From contig JAGWXI010000007.1 of assembly GCA_018969975.1 (NCBI GenBank), forward strand, positions 1 through 55,560: a DNA stretch of 55,560 nucleotides, in the 5' to 3' direction. Both the position numbers and the translations under genes were made by a program. The DNA comes from Burkholderiales bacterium. GTDB taxonomy: Bacteria; Pseudomonadota; Gammaproteobacteria; Burkholderiales; Burkholderiaceae_C. A model generated the notes under the pieces. It made no database searches, was not told the origin of the DNA, and saw only the letters and a list, made by a program, of their open reading frames with translations. Positions within the stretch are counted from its first letter, which is position 1. Each line of letters begins with the position of its first letter. Positions 9,179-19,524 of the stretch are shown one piece after another.

Positions 9179-10087
9179 TTACTTCTTAGTGGCTGCGGCA
9201 GCCCCACCACCGCTGTTACGCATGGCATTGAAGAAGTCACTGGTCGGGTCAAGAACCATCAGGTCGCTCTTTTTGTTGAAAGTTGCCTTGTAGGCTTCCA
9301 AACTACGATAAAACTTAGCAAACTGCGCATCTCTACCAAAGGAATCGGCATAAATACGGGCAGCCTCAGCATCTCCTTCGCCTTTGATTACTTGCGCTTC
9401 GCGATAAGCATTAGCTACGGTTACTTCACGCTGTCTATCAGCATCAGCGCGAATTTTTTCTCCTTCTGCAGCACCCGTAGATCGCAATTCGTTAGCTACC
9501 CGTTTACGCTCAGCTTCCATGCGTCGGTAGACCGATTCAGTAATGGCGTCCACATAATCAGCGCGCGTAATGCGAACATCTATAACGTCTACTCCCCAAG
9601 GCTTGGTACCTTTTACGGCTTGCAAAACCTCGCGTTTGACGTCCTCTAGTAAAGCTTCTCGCTTGAGGGAGAGAAGTTCTTTAACCGTGCGTTTATTGAT
9701 TTCCTCTTGGAATGCGTTTCGCACTACACGGGAGAGTTGCAATGCACCAGAATTTTCATCCAAACCCACATTGCGAATGTATTGCAATGGGTCAGTAATG
9801 CGCCAGCGGGCATACCAATCAATAACTACCCGCTGCTTTTCAGCTGTCAGCATCGGCTCTGTATCAGCGTTATCTAATGTTAGTAGACGTTTGTCTATGT
9901 AACTCACATTTTGAAAAGGTGGTGGAAATTTAAAGTTGAGACCTGGCTCTGTAATCACATTTTTGATTTGGCCAAAGGAATAAACCACGCCAAATTGACG
10001 CTGGTCAACTACAAACAAGGTGGAACTCAACAAAGCCAATAAGGCCAAGGCGGACGAGACGTAAAAACCGATTTTGTTTTGATTCAT
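9179..10087 (-). CDS. hflC: HflC, SPFH-domain modulator of FtsH protease
   Basis: A 302-residue membrane-anchored SPFH/band 7 protein. One N-terminal transmembrane segment (about residues 7-25) is followed by VDQRQFGVVYSFG and the long helical EAER/ADADRQREV region of HflC. With HflK it forms a large periplasm-facing cage around FtsH and limits degradation of membrane proteins. The ATG at 10087 is chosen because GAGGAGA lies just upstream; an in-frame start at 10138 would overlap hflK. The gap to hflK is 16 bases. Confidence 0.95.
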   Translation of the reverse strand: MNQNKIGFYVSSALALLALLSSTLFVVDQRQFGVVYSFGQIKNVITEPGLNFKFPPPFQNVSYIDKRLLTLDNADTEPMLTAEKQRVVIDWYARWRITDPLQYIRNVGLDENSGALQLSRVVRNAFQEEINKRTVKELLSLKREALLEDVKREVLQAVKGTKPWGVDVIDVRITRADYVDAITESVYRRMEAERKRVANELRSTGAAEGEKIRADADRQREVTVANAYREAQVIKGEGDAEAARIYADSFGRDAQFAKFYRSLEAYKATFNKKSDLMVLDPTSDFFNAMRNSGGGAAAATKK

Positions 10088-10103
10088 GTTGGTGTCTCCT
10101 CGA

Positions 10104-11474
10104 TCAACGACTATCGCGGTCACGCGAGCGACCATCACGCGATCTTGGGTCTGGCGAATGGGTACCTAAGGGATTGCCAGTGGGTTCACTTGGAGGCTGG
10201 GCAGGTTGTGGTGAAACTTGGGCATTTGTTTGCGCAGTTTGTTGAATGATTTTTTCAAGTGGCAGGTACAGCAGGTTGGATCCCGCCTTGGTATCAATCA
10301 GTACCTTGGTGGTGTTACTGTAAATTTGCTGCATGGCGTCAATGTACATACGGTCACGCATGACTTGAGGGGCTTTTTGATACTCCGCTACCAAGGACTT
10401 AAACCGCTGCGCATCACCTTGTGCCTGCGCAACGATGCGTGATTTATAGCCATCGGCCTCTTGCTTCAAGCGAGACGCAGCGCCGACTGCGCGAGGAACA
10501 ACATCGTTGGCATAAGCTTCAGCTTCATTCTTTGCGCGTTCACGTTCTTGACCGGCTTTAAGAACATCATCAAAAGCAGATTGCACCTGTTCTGGGGGAC
10601 GCACACCGCCTTGCTGTAAGTTGATGCCTACCACCTCAATACCTACTTTGTATTGGTCCAAAATGCGCTGCATGATGACGCGTATGCGCGGGCCAATCTG
10701 ATCGCGTTCTTCAGACATGGCAGCATCCATCTTCATCTTGCCTACAACCTCGCGTACAGCAGTTTCTGCTGCTTGGACTACCGTGTCTGTGGGATTTTTG
10801 GTTTCAAACAAATAGGCACGCGCATCTGTAAGTCGGTATTGCACAGCGAATTTGATCTCGAGAATGTTTTCGTCCTCAGTAAGCATTGCTGATTCGCGCA
10901 AACCAGTTGCTTTGACAATATTTTCGCGCCCCACATCCACAGAGCGAATTTGCGTCACAAAAACCAATTCGTGGCGTTGAAACGGGTAAGGCATGCGCCA
11001 ATTAAAGCCAGCACCTACTGTGGAGTGGTAACGACCAAACTGGGTAATAACGCCTTGTTGCCCTTCTTGCACAATAAAAAAGCCAGTGCTTAGCCAAATT
11101 GCTGCAATAACTGCACCAATCGCACCGATACCAAAGCGCCCTACGTTAAAACTTGGGCCAGACGGCTTTCCGCCGTTCGGAGGTTCTGTACCACCGCCGC
11201 CTTTTTTGGAAGAACCCAATAAACCTGAAAGTTTTTTATTAAAGTCGCGCCACAACTCATCTAAATCGGGAGGGCCATTCTGGGTAGGTCGATTATTGGT
11301 GGGTTGTTGGGGTGGAGGTTTATTTTCCTCAGGCGCAGAATTGTTGGATGCATCAGGCTTGCTTTGCGATGTCTCATCGCGGCCCCAGCGTCCATCATTA
11401 AGATTGAAAACGCCCAAAATTTTGGAGCGCCAAGTTCCAATGGCATTGGGGATTGTTTGTAATTTCATTCGCAT
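10104..11474 (-). CDS. hflK: HflK, SPFH-domain modulator of FtsH protease
   Basis: A 456-residue SPFH protein. Residues 23-30 carry the FNLNDGRW start block of HflK. Residues 40-110 are a Pro/Asn/Gly-rich cytoplasmic region, the transmembrane segment is near 113-134, and IVQEGQQGVITQFGRY opens the SPFH domain. The C-terminus is a low-complexity Arg/Asp/Ser tail. The FtsH-HflKC complex is its known role. The start is uncertain: ATGs at 11474 and 11468 lack a good ribosome binding site, and a TTG at 11417, just before GVFNLND, would give the usual family N-terminus. Confidence 0.93.
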   Translation of the reverse strand: MRMKLQTIPNAIGTWRSKILGVFNLNDGRWGRDETSQSKPDASNNSAPEENKPPPQQPTNNRPTQNGPPDLDELWRDFNKKLSGLLGSSKKGGGGTEPPNGGKPSGPSFNVGRFGIGAIGAVIAAIWLSTGFFIVQEGQQGVITQFGRYHSTVGAGFNWRMPYPFQRHELVFVTQIRSVDVGRENIVKATGLRESAMLTEDENILEIKFAVQYRLTDARAYLFETKNPTDTVVQAAETAVREVVGKMKMDAAMSEERDQIGPRIRVIMQRILDQYKVGIEVVGINLQQGGVRPPEQVQSAFDDVLKAGQERERAKNEAEAYANDVVPRAVGAASRLKQEADGYKSRIVAQAQGDAQRFKSLVAEYQKAPQVMRDRMYIDAMQQIYSNTTKVLIDTKAGSNLLYLPLEKIIQQTAQTNAQVSPQPAQPPSEPTGNPLGTHSPDPRSRDGRSRDRDSR

Positions 11475-11532
11475 GGGGTTTAATTGGTCTGAAGTATGAA
11501 TTGTGCCTAAACGTAGAAGCTATTTTGTAATC

Positions 11533-12672
11533 TCAAGCAAAAGTTGCGGGTACAGCAAGGTTTTGACTTAAATAAGCCCTGAGGGCGGCAATTCCGTCAC
11601 TAGTTTGCGCACTTACAAAAAATCTTGGGGTATTTACTCCGTCTAGGGAAAAAACATCTTGCGTTTGCAAAGGTTTTTTGTCCGAAGCCATAGCATCTAA
11701 TTTATTGAAAATTAAAACCTGGGGGATTTTATGGGCGCCAATTTCGAGCAAAACTTTTTGCACCTCATCCATTTGTTCTAAATAGTTATCGTTGGATGCA
11801 TCAACCACGTGTAATAGCAGGCTTGCATCAACTGCTTCTTGCAAGGTGGCTTGGAATGCATCGATTAATCCGTGTGGTAAATCACGAATAAAACCAACTG
11901 TGTCAGATATTGAAACAGAACGACCTCCGCCTTGGTTATCGCCTAAATAAAGCTGTCGCGTAGTGGTGTCTAGAGTCGCAAACAATTGATCAGCTGCATA
12001 AGCCCGAGCTTTGACCAAAGCATTAAAGAGCGTTGACTTACCAGCATTGGTGTAACCCACCAAGGAGATGGTGAAAGCATCCCTTCTAAAGCGCTGCCTT
12101 CTCTGTGTGAAGCGTTGTCGTTTGACTTTTTCAAGCCGCTCGCGGGTGCGTTTTATGGAGTCGCCAATCATTCGCCTATCCAACTCAATTTGCGTCTCGC
12201 CAGGCCCTCCACGTAATCCGATTCCGCCGCTTTGTCTCTCCAAATGCGACCACCTTCGAACCAAACGGGTGCTCAAGTACTGCAATCGAGCGAGTTCAAC
12301 TTGCAACTTACCCTCATGGCTACGCGCACGTTGGGAAAATATTTCTAGGATCAGAAAGGTTCGGTCGTTCACCGGAGTCTCGAGATAGCGTTCCAGGTTT
12401 CGTTGTTGTGCGGGACTCAAGGATTGGTCAAATAAGATCTCTGCTGATCCGTGTATGCGGAGTAATTCTTTGATTTCATCTGCTTTACCTGAGCCGATAA
12501 ATAACGCCGCATCAGGTGCCCTGCGTTTGCAAACCAAACGTGCAACGGGCAAAAGTCCAGCAGTTTCTGCCAGCATGCTTAGCTCTTGCAGATCACCATC
12601 GAAGTGGGGCAAGCCGAAGTCGACTCCGACCAAAATGGTCAGCGGCTTACCTAGCGTAAGAGTCTCAATCAA
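11533..12672 (-). CDS. hflX: Ribosome-splitting GTPase HflX
   Basis: A 379-residue HflX. It has the N-terminal glycine-rich domain ([11 protein letters not shown], 58-67; [19 protein letters not shown], about 149-167) and a G domain with GYTNAGKS (206-213), DTVGFI and NKLD. HflX binds stalled or heat-damaged 70S ribosomes and splits them. The start appears to be TTG at 12672, whose TG forms the hfq stop TGA (TTGA overlap). The next ATG, residue 33, would cut into the conserved domain. This implies coupled translation with hfq. Confidence 0.93.
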   Translation of the reverse strand: MIETLTLGKPLTILVGVDFGLPHFDGDLQELSMLAETAGLLPVARLVCKRRAPDAALFIGSGKADEIKELLRIHGSAEILFDQSLSPAQQRNLERYLETPVNDRTFLILEIFSQRARSHEGKLQVELARLQYLSTRLVRRWSHLERQSGGIGLRGGPGETQIELDRRMIGDSIKRTRERLEKVKRQRFTQRRQRFRRDAFTISLVGYTNAGKSTLFNALVKARAYAADQLFATLDTTTRQLYLGDNQGGGRSVSISDTVGFIRDLPHGLIDAFQATLQEAVDASLLLHVVDASNDNYLEQMDEVQKVLLEIGAHKIPQVLIFNKLDAMASDKKPLQTQDVFSLDGVNTPRFFVSAQTSDGIAALRAYLSQNLAVPATFA

Positions 12673-12935
12673 ACTTCTGGGGAACTGCCTGTGCCGTCGG
12701 CCGCGTTAAAGTTAACAGCACGGCCTGGAACAATAGTGGAGATCGCATGTTTGTAGACCATTTGCGTAACGGTGTTGCGCAAAAGTACGACATATTGGTC
12801 AAAAGATTCAATTTGGCCTTGTAATTTAATGCCATTTACCAAATAAATAGAAACCGGTACGTGCTCGCGTCGCAGAATATTTAAAAAAGGGTCTTGCAAA
12901 AGTTGGCCTTTATTCTTAGTGTTATCGGTATTCAC
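12669..12935 (-). CDS. hfq: RNA chaperone Hfq
   Basis: An 88-residue Hfq with the complete Sm fold: [27 protein letters not shown] (Sm1) and the YKHAIST block (Sm2), then a short tail. It binds small RNAs and mRNAs as a hexamer. I place the start at the GTG at 12935 because GGAG (12942-12945) is 6 bases upstream. A TTG at 12953 would add six residues and has no good ribosome binding site. Even so, about five extra residues precede the usual KGQLLQ start. It is followed directly by hflX, as in E. coli hfq-hflX-hflKC. Confidence 0.96.
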   Translation of the reverse strand: MNTDNTKNKGQLLQDPFLNILRREHVPVSIYLVNGIKLQGQIESFDQYVVLLRNTVTQMVYKHAISTIVPGRAVNFNAADGTGSSPEV

Positions 12936-13005
12936 GATATGCTCCGTGTTCAAAGGTTAAAAAAAGAGTTGTCACGATACCACAGATGGCAATCCACCCT
13001 ATTCC

Positions 13006-14346
13006 CTAATTGTCTTTATCGTTGTAAGGATTATGCGAAGTCTTCATCTCAACGCGCAAGGGCGTTCCTTCAAGGGAGAAGGCTTTACGAAAACGTCCCT
13101 CCAGATAACGCTTGTAAGCATCAGTTACATGCTCTAGCGAATTACCGTGCACCACGATGATGGGTGGATTCATGCCGCCTTGATGCGCGTAGCGCATTTT
13201 GGGGCGAAACATTCCAGCGCGTTTAGGCGATTGGAACTCGATTGCCTCTAGCAACAAACGTGTCAGCACGGGGGTAGACATTTTGCACATCGCAGCCTTG
13301 TAGGCGTTGGTAATTGCCCCCCACACAGGCCCAAGTCCTTGTCTTTTCTTGGCAGAGATGAAATGCAGTGAGGCAAATTTTAAAAATGCCAAACGCGTTT
13401 CAATAGACCGCATCAATAATTCACGCTCGTATTTGTCAACGGCATCCCATTTATTGATAGCGACTACCACTGCCCTTCCACTCTCCACGACATAACCTGC
13501 AATGTGTGCGTCTTGGTCAGTTATTCCTTGCGTTGCGTCGAGCAAGAGTAGGACAACATGGGAGGATTCAATGGCTTGTAAGGTTTTGACCACAGAAAAT
13601 TTTTCTATCGCCTCAAACACTTTGCCCTTCCTGCGAATGCCAGCTGTATCAATCAACTCAAATTTCTGGCCATGACGCTCAAAAGGCACGCTGATGGCGT
13701 CCCGCGTAGTACCTGGCATATCAAAAGCGACCAAGCGCTCTTCGCCCAACCAAGCATTGATCAAGGTGGACTTGCCCACATTCGGTCGTCCAGCTACCGC
13801 AAGTTTGATAGTGCCGTCCGCTACGGTATCTTTATCTTCCTCAGGGACTTCCAGATGCAGAGGTTCAAGTGCCAACTCGACCATACTGCGAATGCCCTGC
13901 CCGTGCGAGGCAGAAACAGGCAAGACATCGCCAAGCCCGAGTTCATAAAACTCAACAAGCTGCGCACCCTCTTGCATCCCTTCAGCCTTGTTAGCCACCA
14001 AAAGTGTAATTTTTCCAAGTCGGCGTAAGTAGTTGGCAATATCGTGGTCCTGCGCACTAATTCCCGCACGTGCATCGACCACAAAAACCACAACATCTGC
14101 TTCAGCCACCGCTTGTTGGGTCTGGCGCGCCATTTCCTTGTAAATACCATCCAACGCATCGGGTTCAAACCCGCCAGTATCAATCACGATGAATTCTTGC
14201 TTGCCGAATTTGGCGTTGCCGTAATGGCGGTCACGGGTCAATCCCGCAAAGTCAGCAACGATGGCGTCGCGGGTTTTGGTTAAACGATTAAATAAAGTAG
14301 ATTTACCAACATTGGGGCGGCCCACTAAGGCCAATACGGGTTTCAC
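13006..14346 (-). CDS. der: GTPase Der (EngA), ribosome biogenesis
   Basis: A 446-residue protein with two tandem G domains: GRPNVGKS at residues 8-15 with DTGGFE, and a second GRPNVGKS near 186-193 with [13 protein letters not shown]-like C-terminal domain contains [16 protein letters not shown]. Der is essential for 50S subunit assembly. The start is GTG at 14346, with AGGA 7 bases upstream. It sits 22 bases downstream of bamB and 52 bases upstream of hfq, the conserved beta- and gammaproteobacterial order. Confidence 0.97.
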   Translation of the reverse strand: MKPVLALVGRPNVGKSTLFNRLTKTRDAIVADFAGLTRDRHYGNAKFGKQEFIVIDTGGFEPDALDGIYKEMARQTQQAVAEADVVVFVVDARAGISAQDHDIANYLRRLGKITLLVANKAEGMQEGAQLVEFYELGLGDVLPVSASHGQGIRSMVELALEPLHLEVPEEDKDTVADGTIKLAVAGRPNVGKSTLINAWLGEERLVAFDMPGTTRDAISVPFERHGQKFELIDTAGIRRKGKVFEAIEKFSVVKTLQAIESSHVVLLLLDATQGITDQDAHIAGYVVESGRAVVVAINKWDAVDKYERELLMRSIETRLAFLKFASLHFISAKKRQGLGPVWGAITNAYKAAMCKMSTPVLTRLLLEAIEFQSPKRAGMFRPKMRYAHQGGMNPPIIVVHGNSLEHVTDAYKRYLEGRFRKAFSLEGTPLRVEMKTSHNPYNDKDN

Positions 14347-14368
14347 TTGTCAATCCTCAGCCAGAGCA

Positions 14369-15481
14369 TCAAGGCAGAAGCAAACCAGTGACACGGCCTT
14401 CGCGGCTCACCAATACAGATACATCTTGGGCAAGCGTAGGGGCAGCAGCCAATTCTTCGGTGCCAATTTTTAATCGGTTGAGCAAAGCTCCATCTGCTAG
14501 AGACAACACATAAACCCAACCTCCGCCATCGGCCATCAGTATGCCCTTTGGGGTAACCAAGGGTGCGCTTAACTGTCGGTATTTCAATCTTTCTGTTTCC
14601 CATACGCGCTCACCATCTTCGCGCCGCAAGGCTTGAACTACACCGTTGGCTTGGGGCGCTATGACTAGGTTGAGGTTGCCACTCAAACCTTTGTCTCCAA
14701 CAGAAGGTCTGGTCCACATTCCTTGCCCCTTTTGGGCATTCACGCAACCAACTTGCGACTGAAATGCGCGTACACATACCATGTCACCCTCGCGCTCAGA
14801 AGGGCCCACCAGATCTACCAAACGTTCCATGTCGTTGGTTCCGCGTGGGGTGGCAATAGCTGACTCCCAAACAACCAAGCCATTGGTGGGATCTAAACCA
14901 ACTAATCGACCAGAGAGGCCGACTAACAAGGTATTTTTAAATGCGACTAAAACACCAGCTTGCTTTAGGACCAGTGGCTCACCTAGGCGTTGTTGGGTCC
15001 ATAGCCTTTGCCCAGTAGAACCATCAAAGGCTAAAACAGAGCGGTCTGCCGTCAATACAAATACCCTTTGTCCCGCCACCAAAGGCGCAGTGAAGGATTG
15101 CGCTGGCAAGGTTTGACGCCATTGCACTTTGGCGTCCTGCATGACAACCAATTGGTTGTCACGTGTGACTAGGGCAACTTGTAGTCCATCACTACCCACG
15201 CCAGCACTGACTGTCGTTTTAGGCAATGTAGAGCGCCAAATATCTTTGCCAGATTTCGCGTTGAGCATTGCAACCGTGCCGTCACTGCTAGCCACAGCAA
15301 TACGGTCGTTGCGCGTGGCAATTGATAAAGGGAAATGGACCTTGCCAATTTGCGCAGTCCAAGCGGTACGGACTTCTTGTAAAACGGCAATAGGCGGAAT
15401 TTCAACTGGTTTTGGACGTGAGGCTGAACAAGCAGCTAGGAAGACCAAAACTCCCAAACAAATTAATTGCCCAAAACGCAT
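14369..15481 (-). CDS. bamB: Outer membrane assembly lipoprotein BamB
   Basis: A 370-residue beta-propeller lipoprotein. The signal sequence ends in the lipobox VFLAAC, and repeated PQQ-type blades (DGTVAMLNAKSGKDIW, LAFDGSTGQRLW, LDPTNGLVVWE, LRREDGERVWE) fill the rest. BamB belongs to the BAM complex that inserts outer-membrane beta-barrels. The ATG at 15481 gives a normal lipoprotein signal. A GTG at 15499 that overlaps the upstream TGA, with AGGAT upstream, would add six residues and is also plausible. The yfgM-bamB-der order is conserved. Confidence 0.94.
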   Translation of the reverse strand: MRFGQLICLGVLVFLAACSASRPKPVEIPPIAVLQEVRTAWTAQIGKVHFPLSIATRNDRIAVASSDGTVAMLNAKSGKDIWRSTLPKTTVSAGVGSDGLQVALVTRDNQLVVMQDAKVQWRQTLPAQSFTAPLVAGQRVFVLTADRSVLAFDGSTGQRLWTQQRLGEPLVLKQAGVLVAFKNTLLVGLSGRLVGLDPTNGLVVWESAIATPRGTNDMERLVDLVGPSEREGDMVCVRAFQSQVGCVNAQKGQGMWTRPSVGDKGLSGNLNLVIAPQANGVVQALRREDGERVWETERLKYRQLSAPLVTPKGILMADGGGWVYVLSLADGALLNRLKIGTEELAAAPTLAQDVSVLVSREGRVTGLLLP

Positions 15482-15495
15482 AGTTACAAAAACCT

Positions 15496-16188
15496 TCACT
15501 GAGAGGCATCCTGTGTTGGCTTGGAGGCTGGCGCATTGTTGCTTGCCTCTGGATCAGCGCCCAAAGCGGCTAGCTTGAAAGCAATCAAGCGACGGTATTG
15601 GGCATTGGGTTCCATGGCTTTCCATGCGAGTTGGTATTGCTTGATAGCCTGAGCAGGTTGATTGGTCAGCATTTCAAGATCCCCCAAACGGTCTGCTGTC
15701 AGGGGCTCAAAAGCGCTGGGTGTTTTGGCAGTAAGCAATTTGCGAGCAGCATCGAATTCTTTATCTTCGATGAGCAAACTCGATAAACGCAATCGCGCGA
15801 GCGCTTGGTAGCCCTCGTCGGAAGCTTGGTCGATCACCCACTGCAATTGCTCTTTAGCCTCTTTAGGACGAGATTTTTCTTGAAAAATGCGTGATGCTAA
15901 AAAAGCAGCCTGATGGGCATAGGTAGTGGAGCCAAACTTACTTTTGATATCCCCCACTGAACGCTCAAAAAGCGCCAAGTCACCAGAGACAGCAGCGCGC
16001 TCGACAGTGTCAAACAAAGCCGCAGATTGTGCAGATTGTTTCGATGCCCAAGCTTGCCAACCCATCCAACCCGCGTAGCTGCTGAGAATGCCGATCACCA
16101 ACCAGGTGATCAGATTGCCCCAACGCTTCCAAAAGTGTTTGAGTTCGTCAAGTTGTTCTTGTTCTTCGAGGTCTAGATGCGTTGCCAT
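15496..16188 (-). CDS. yfgM: YfgM-family TPR membrane protein
   Basis: A 230-residue single-pass membrane protein: a cytoplasmic N-terminal 20 residues rich in acidic and basic groups, a transmembrane segment near 24-46, and a periplasmic tetratricopeptide-like domain (KSKFGSTTYAHQAAFLAS, ARLRLSSLLIEDKEFDAA). In E. coli, YfgM associates with the SecYEG translocon and PpiD to hand proteins to periplasmic chaperones. The tail from about 210 is a low-complexity Ala/Pro/Ser stretch. It lies 20 bases after hisS and touches bamB. Confidence 0.88.
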   Translation of the reverse strand: MATHLDLEEQEQLDELKHFWKRWGNLITWLVIGILSSYAGWMGWQAWASKQSAQSAALFDTVERAAVSGDLALFERSVGDIKSKFGSTTYAHQAAFLASRIFQEKSRPKEAKEQLQWVIDQASDEGYQALARLRLSSLLIEDKEFDAARKLLTAKTPSAFEPLTADRLGDLEMLTNQPAQAIKQYQLAWKAMEPNAQYRRLIAFKLAALGADPEASNNAPASKPTQDASQ

Positions 16189-16208
16189 GGGTGTCTATCG
16201 TTATAAAT

Positions 16209-17573
16209 TCAGGCAGATTGTAGGCGTGCGCCTTCTGCGAGACGCTTGGAGACAAAAGAAGCCAAGCTGCTCAGAGGTGTTGATTCTTGCTGGCCTTGGC
16301 CGTCGCGCAAGGACTTCCAAGTTACCTCTTGTCTGGCGAGTTCGTCAGCACCAAAAATCAAGGCATAGCGCGCACCACTGGCATCTGCTTTTTTGAACTG
16401 TGACTTCATGCTGCCAAGTCCCTCGCCAGCACCCGCATGCATCTGCACCGACACACCCTGGCTGCGCAGAGCGTGCAAGGCTTCGAACACTACAGGCATG
16501 GCAGACGCATCGGGCACGATGGCATAGACATCGGCTTGGTTTGCTGTGGGCAACAAGTCTTGCTCTTTCAGCAACTCCAACACACGCTCGACACCTAAAG
16601 CCCAACCTACGGCAGGGGCTGGCTTACCGCCAATTTGTTCGATCAAATAGTCATAACGGCCACCGCCGCAAATCGTGCCTTGGGAGCCCAAGCTTTGTGT
16701 CACAAACTCAAACACGGTGAGGTTGTAATAGTCCATGCCACGCACCAAGCGCGGGTTGATGGTGTAGGACACGCCGCTTGCATCTAACAAAGCACGCAAG
16801 GTGTTGAAGTGCACGAGCGACGCTTCGCCCAAAAAGTCCATCAACTTGGGCGCGCCTTCAGCCACGGCTTGCATGGCGGGGTTTTTGGTGTCCAAAATGC
16901 GCAAGGGGTTGGTGTGCAAACGGCGTTTGGCTTCTTCGTCGAGCACATCGATGTGCTGCTCTAAATAAGCAATCAAGGCTTGGCGATGCGCCAAACGCTC
17001 GGGTGGTTGGCCTAGGCTATTGAGCTCCAAACGTACATCGCGAAGACCAAGCTCTTGCCAAAGCGATTGGGCTAGCACGATCAATTCGGCATCTACCTCT
17101 GGCCCAGCAAAGCCTAAGGCTTCAGCACCAATTTGGTGGAACTGGCGATAACGACCCCGCTGTGGACGCTCATGGCGAAACATCGGACCCATGTAATAGA
17201 GGCGCTTAGGGCCTTCGTACAACATATTGTGTTCAACCACGGCGCGCACCACGCCAGCCGTAGCTTCTGGACGCAAGGTGAGGTGCTCGCCATTCAAGCG
17301 GTCTTCGAAGGAGTACATCTCCTTTTCGACGATGTCGGTCACTTCGCCCAAGCCGCGCACAAACAAAGCCGTGGGTTCGACGATGGGCGTACGCAAATTA
17401 CGATAAGCGAACCGCTGCATGAGGTCGCGCACTTTGTCCTCTAGCCACTCCCATTGGGCTGACGCGGGCGGCAGCAAGTCATTCATGCCTTTGACAGCAT
17501 GCAAAGCCGCTGGCTTAGCGGTTTTAGCCGGCGCCTGAGGGGCTTGCGATTGCGAAGTTTTGTCTGCGTCCAT
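16209..17573 (-). CDS. hisS: Histidyl-tRNA synthetase
   Basis: A 454-residue class II synthetase. It has the KGMNDLLPP start block (28-36), motif 2 [20 protein letters not shown], the histidine-binding [15 protein letters not shown], motif 3 GGGRYDYL and [13 protein letters not shown], and a complete C-terminal anticodon domain. It charges tRNA-His. An N-terminal stretch of about 25 Ala/Pro/Lys-rich residues precedes the conserved start and may be a true extension or a mis-set start. It lies 12 bases downstream of ispG. Confidence 0.97.
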   Translation of the reverse strand: MDADKTSQSQAPQAPAKTAKPAALHAVKGMNDLLPPASAQWEWLEDKVRDLMQRFAYRNLRTPIVEPTALFVRGLGEVTDIVEKEMYSFEDRLNGEHLTLRPEATAGVVRAVVEHNMLYEGPKRLYYMGPMFRHERPQRGRYRQFHQIGAEALGFAGPEVDAELIVLAQSLWQELGLRDVRLELNSLGQPPERLAHRQALIAYLEQHIDVLDEEAKRRLHTNPLRILDTKNPAMQAVAEGAPKLMDFLGEASLVHFNTLRALLDASGVSYTINPRLVRGMDYYNLTVFEFVTQSLGSQGTICGGGRYDYLIEQIGGKPAPAVGWALGVERVLELLKEQDLLPTANQADVYAIVPDASAMPVVFEALHALRSQGVSVQMHAGAGEGLGSMKSQFKKADASGARYALIFGADELARQEVTWKSLRDGQGQQESTPLSSLASFVSKRLAEGARLQSA

Positions 17574-17585
17574 CCCTAATGCCTA

Positions 17586-18833
17586 TCAGCCGAAGCGCTT
17601 TTCAATATAGTTTTCAACAATTTGGTGGAACTCTTGGGCGATGTGTTCGCCGCGCAAAGTCATGGCTTTTTCGCCGTCAATAAACACCGGAGCTGCTGGC
17701 GCCTCGCCGCTACCAGGGAGGCTGATACCGATGTCCGCATGCTTGCTCTCGCCGGGCCCGTTGACGATACAACCCATCACCGCCACCTTGAGGCCTTCCA
17801 CGCCGGGGTATTTCGATTTCCATACAGGCATTTGCCCACGCAAATAATCATCAATCGACTTGGCCATCTCTTGGAAGGTGGTGCTAGTCGTGCGACCACA
17901 CCCTGGACAAGCGGTAACGCTAGGCACAAAACTGCGCATGCCCAAGGCTTGCAAAATTTCAGCGGCAATGACCACCTCTTGGGTGCGTGACTCGCCAGGT
18001 TCAGGCGTGAGCGAGACGCGGATAGTGTCGCCAATGCCTTCTTGCAAAAGGATTGATAAGGCAGTAGCCGAAGCCACAGTGCCCCGCACACCCATGCCCG
18101 CCTCGGTCAAACCTAAATGCAATGCGTAGTTACAACGCTTGGCCAATTCGCGGTAGACCGCGATCAAATCTTGCACGCTGCTCACCTTGCAGCTCAACAA
18201 AATTTGTTGTGGTGCTAAACCCATTCTTTCAGCCAACTTGGCGGAGTCCACTGCCGATGTGATCAAAGCCTCGTACATCACTTGCTTGGCTTCGAAGGGC
18301 TGCGGCCTTTTGGCATTGGCATCCATCAAGCTCGCGAGCAACTCTTGGTCCATGCTGCCCCAGTTCACGCCAATGCGCACGGCTTTGTCGTAGCGGATAG
18401 CCGCCTCGATCATCTGGCCAAACTGTTTGTCGTGTTTGTCGCCTTTGCCCACATTACCGGGGTTGATGCGGTATTTAGACAAGGCCTTGGCGCATGCTGG
18501 ATAGTCGGTCAACAACCGGTGGCCGTTGTAATGAAAATCGCCAATGAGCGGAACATGGACGTCCATGCGGTCCAACTGTTCACGGATATGCGGCACGGCT
18601 TGGGCAGCCTCGGGCGTGTTGACGGTAATGCGAACCAATTCCGACCCAGCCATGGCCAGTTCTTTGACTTGAATGGCCGTGCCAATGGCGTCTTCGGTAT
18701 CGGTATTGGTCATGGACTGCACGCGTACGGGAGCGTCACCGCCCACGGTGACAACATGATCGCCCCAAGCGACGCGGGCTTGCAAGGTGTTGCGAACACT
18801 AGGCACGGCAAATGCAATCGGTTTAACGTCCAT
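17586..18833 (-). CDS. ispG: 4-hydroxy-3-methylbut-2-en-1-yl diphosphate synthase
   Basis: A 415-residue IspG (GcpE) of the non-mevalonate isoprenoid pathway. The three cysteines that bind the 4Fe-4S cluster are Cys309 and Cys312 (TACPGCGRT) and Cys355 ([12 protein letters not shown]). The N-terminal TIM barrel has the [10 protein letters not shown] and RINPGNVG blocks. It reductively opens MEcPP to HMBPP. It lies between rodZ (31-base gap) and hisS (12-base gap), the usual proteobacterial order. Confidence 0.97.
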   Translation of the reverse strand: MDVKPIAFAVPSVRNTLQARVAWGDHVVTVGGDAPVRVQSMTNTDTEDAIGTAIQVKELAMAGSELVRITVNTPEAAQAVPHIREQLDRMDVHVPLIGDFHYNGHRLLTDYPACAKALSKYRINPGNVGKGDKHDKQFGQMIEAAIRYDKAVRIGVNWGSMDQELLASLMDANAKRPQPFEAKQVMYEALITSAVDSAKLAERMGLAPQQILLSCKVSSVQDLIAVYRELAKRCNYALHLGLTEAGMGVRGTVASATALSILLQEGIGDTIRVSLTPEPGESRTQEVVIAAEILQALGMRSFVPSVTACPGCGRTTSTTFQEMAKSIDDYLRGQMPVWKSKYPGVEGLKVAVMGCIVNGPGESKHADIGISLPGSGEAPAAPVFIDGEKAMTLRGEHIAQEFHQIVENYIEKRFG

Positions 18834-18864
18834 CCAGTATCTCCGCGTTAAGGGTCATGGGTTA

Positions 18865-19524
18865 TTACCTGCCATGGGTCACCCCAGCAGGCACGGTGAG
18901 GGGTAGATTCGTGACTATTTCACTTGCAGGCGCTTGCGGGTTGGCAACGTAAGTCGCCGAGGCCGCAATCGCAGCTGATTGAACGGGAGTGAGCACAATA
19001 TTGAGCTCGCGACCTTCGTTCGACTCGGCTGGAAGGGTTGCTGGGATCGCATTCACGCCAGCAGATTCCGGATTGTCTTTGTAAACAATCCAATGTTGCA
19101 CCTCAGGCCAAACAGCCAAGGCCAAGGCCAGGATAAAAAACCCCAAAGCAGCCCAACGCATGGGAGTAAAAAAGACTGTTAAGTTCACCAAACTCTGTTT
19201 TGGTAAGAGAGAGGGGCGCGACAACGGTGCGTTGAGTCCTTTGGTGCTTAGTCCACCAATTTTGGATTGATCGTGAACGGGCAATAAAGCCAAGACTGGG
19301 TTGGCATCCGTACCAAGTTGACGGCATACCGCTAAGGAAAGAGAGCGCACAAACATGGTGTCGTGCAGCAGTTCCCATCGGTTTTCTTCAAGGTACTGCA
19401 ATTTGGCCTCTGAAACGCGCAAGACTTTAGCCAAATCGTTCAAAGATACGTTTTGGCCAAGCCTATAGTCACGCAGTAATTCGCCTGCAGTGATGGTGGG
19501 GTCAGAGTTGTGTGCTTCAGTCAT
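18865..19524 (-). CDS. rodZ: RodZ-like helix-turn-helix membrane protein, short form
   Basis: A 219-residue protein with an N-terminal HTH domain (about 12-75: AGELLRDYRLGQNVSLNDLAKVL), a basic juxtamembrane stretch, one transmembrane segment near 122-140 and a short Ala/Val/Thr-rich periplasmic tail. RodZ links MreB filaments to the cell-wall elongation machinery. The usual C-terminal DUF4115 beta domain is absent and only 31 bases separate the stop from ispG, so it is not simply frameshifted away nearby. It overlaps pilW by 4 bases (ATGA). Confidence 0.82.
   Translation of the reverse strand: MTEAHNSDPTITAGELLRDYRLGQNVSLNDLAKVLRVSEAKLQYLEENRWELLHDTMFVRSLSLAVCRQLGTDANPVLALLPVHDQSKIGGLSTKGLNAPLSRPSLLPKQSLVNLTVFFTPMRWAALGFFILALALAVWPEVQHWIVYKDNPESAGVNAIPATLPAESNEGRELNIVLTPVQSAAIAASATYVANPQAPASEIVTNLPLTVPAGVTHGR

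Noticed and set aside
7762-17573. hisZ as a broken copy of hisS
   Set aside because: hisZ is an intact 385-residue protein with the expected loss of the anticodon domain, and hisS is complete elsewhere in the window.
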